The notes beneath the pieces were generated by a model. That model did no database searches. It saw only the letters and a list, made by a program, of their open reading frames with translations, and was not told the DNA's origin. The position numbers and the translations under genes are program-made. This document shows, piece by piece, positions 63,236-64,000 of a stretch of DNA of 64,000 nucleotides; positions within the stretch are counted from its first letter, which is position 1; each line of letters opens with the position of its first letter. The DNA is from Hymenobacter volaticus. Its GTDB lineage: Bacteria > Bacteroidota > Bacteroidia > Cytophagales > Hymenobacteraceae. The DNA is taken from NCBI RefSeq assembly GCF_022921055.1, contig NZ_CP095061.1, positions 4,503,501 to 4,567,500 of the forward strand, written 5' to 3'.

Positions 63236-64000
63236 ATGCCCCTTGTTACTGAAACTCCACCGGCGCCCCCAGTCTCTGTACCTATACCCGCACCTGAAGC
63301 GGGCTGGCGGCGGGCGCGAAGTGGCAACTCCTTAAGCGAAGTATACGCCAGCATCCGGGTACCGGCGCAGAATGCCTCGTTTTGGCGCAAATTATTAGCC
63401 TTCTGGGGCCCGGGCCTCATGGTAGCAGTAGGCTACATGGACCCCGGCAACTGGGCCACCGACCTCGCTGGCGGCTCCCAATTCGGCTATACGCTGCTAT
63501 CGGTCATCTTGATTTCCAATTTGTTTGCCATGCTGCTCCAGCACCTAGCTGCCAAGCTAGGTATCGTAACAGGGCGCGACTTGGCGCAAGCTTGCCGCGA
63601 CCATTATTCGAAGCCGGTGGCTATGGTGCTGTGGTTCCTGTGCGAAGTGGCCATTGCCGCCTGCGACTTGGCCGAAGTTATAGGCTCAGCCATTGCTTTG
63701 AATCTGTTGTTTGGTCTGCCGCTTACTTGGGGTGTGGTGCTTACCATTCTCGATGTGTTTGTGGTGTTGCTATTTCAGAGCCGCGGGTTTCGCGTGCTGG
63801 AAAGCATAGTAGCCGGCTTGATCGTGGTGATTTTCGGCTGTTTCCTTTACGAAATTATCATATCCCAGCCCGATTGGTTTGGCATTCTGGGCGGACTTGT
63901 GCCGCAGCCGCAGGTGGTCACCAACCCCAAGATGCTTTACATTGCCATTGGCATTTTGGGTGCTACCGTAATGCCTCATAACCTGTATTTGCACTCCAGC
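63236..64000 (+). CDS. mntH: Nramp family divalent metal transporter, 3' end outside window
   Basis: The ATG at 63236 opens a frame of 255 residues that continues past the window. A Pro-rich N-terminal tail precedes membrane helices. The Nramp signatures are [19 protein letters not shown], with the metal-binding Asp-Pro-Gly-Asn loop of helix 1, and the [12 protein letters not shown] of helix 6, with the Met-Pro-His-Asn site. These bind Mn(II), Fe(II) or other divalent ions for proton-coupled uptake. A candidate operator lies just upstream. Confidence 0.93.
   Translation, partial: MPLVTETPPAPPVSVPIPAPEAGWRRARSGNSLSEVYASIRVPAQNASFWRKLLAFWGPGLMVAVGYMDPGNWATDLAGGSQFGYTLLSVILISNLFAMLLQHLAAKLGIVTGRDLAQACRDHYSKPVAMVLWFLCEVAIAACDLAEVIGSAIALNLLFGLPLTWGVVLTILDVFVVLLFQSRGFRVLESIVAGLIVVIFGCFLYEIIISQPDWFGILGGLVPQPQVVTNPKMLYIAIGILGATVMPHNLYLHSS

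Noticed and set aside
63205..63420. Minus-strand frame over the start of the Nramp gene
   Set aside because: It is antisense to the well-supported transporter start, and the plus strand carries the family motifs.

Overview
The window is a chromosomal segment of a GC-rich member of the Bacteroidota, most likely Cytophagales and close to Hymenobacter. The evidence is a type IX secretion sorting domain, carboxypeptidase-regulatory/plug/barrel outer-membrane proteins, TTTG-N19-21-TAnnTTTG promoters, LytTR two-component genes, Bacteroidota-type glycoside hydrolases, the rpsU-xerC-hpf cluster, and poor Shine-Dalgarno signals. I saw no rRNA, tRNA, CRISPR array, transposase or phage gene.

Layout. 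1-12215 (minus): a galactan/arabinogalactan-type hydrolase cluster (GH43 galactanase-like, GH35, a second GH43, two GH2 enzymes) with an embedded TlpA-like thioredoxin and, at the left edge, a truncated secreted plug-like protein. 12689-18781: a Tat-exported DUF2264 protein, glycerate kinase, small membrane and oxygenase-like proteins and two hydrolases. 18852-20888: uvrB. 21048-24402 (minus): an ECF sigma factor, a membrane-spanning anti-sigma-like protein ending in an apparent outer-membrane barrel, and two small lipoproteins. 24696-25309: wrbA. 26052-33695: two paralogous outer-membrane proteins flanking a LytS/LytR-type two-component pair. 33870-44645: aroE, dedA, an erythromycin-esterase-like protein, a spermidine-synthase-like protein, a TraB protein, a sugar dehydrogenase, a GNAT protein and a PAS kinase. 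44760-52669 (minus): comA, a TPR protein, an SDR and the polysaccharide export set (PHP phosphatase, tyrosine autokinase, outer-membrane export lipoprotein). 52905-62751: acyl-CoA dehydrogenase, rpsU-xerC-hpf, metK, an S9 peptidase, HD and GNAT proteins, and a T9SS-exported PQQ sugar dehydrogenase. 63236 onward: a truncated Nramp metal transporter.

The strongest unexpected signal is a set of 17 single-base losses in 13 otherwise conserved genes. Every one is a missing base, nearly all in C-runs followed by G on one strand or the other. I read these as systematic consensus errors rather than real gene decay. Broken genes are annotated over their full inferred extent, with the break position given.

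The most interesting biology is the sigma factor, anti-sigma/barrel and lipoprotein operon, which may couple the state of the outer membrane to transcription within one polypeptide. Next come the receptor pair around the LytTR system and the galactan degradation cluster, which has no SusC/D pair.
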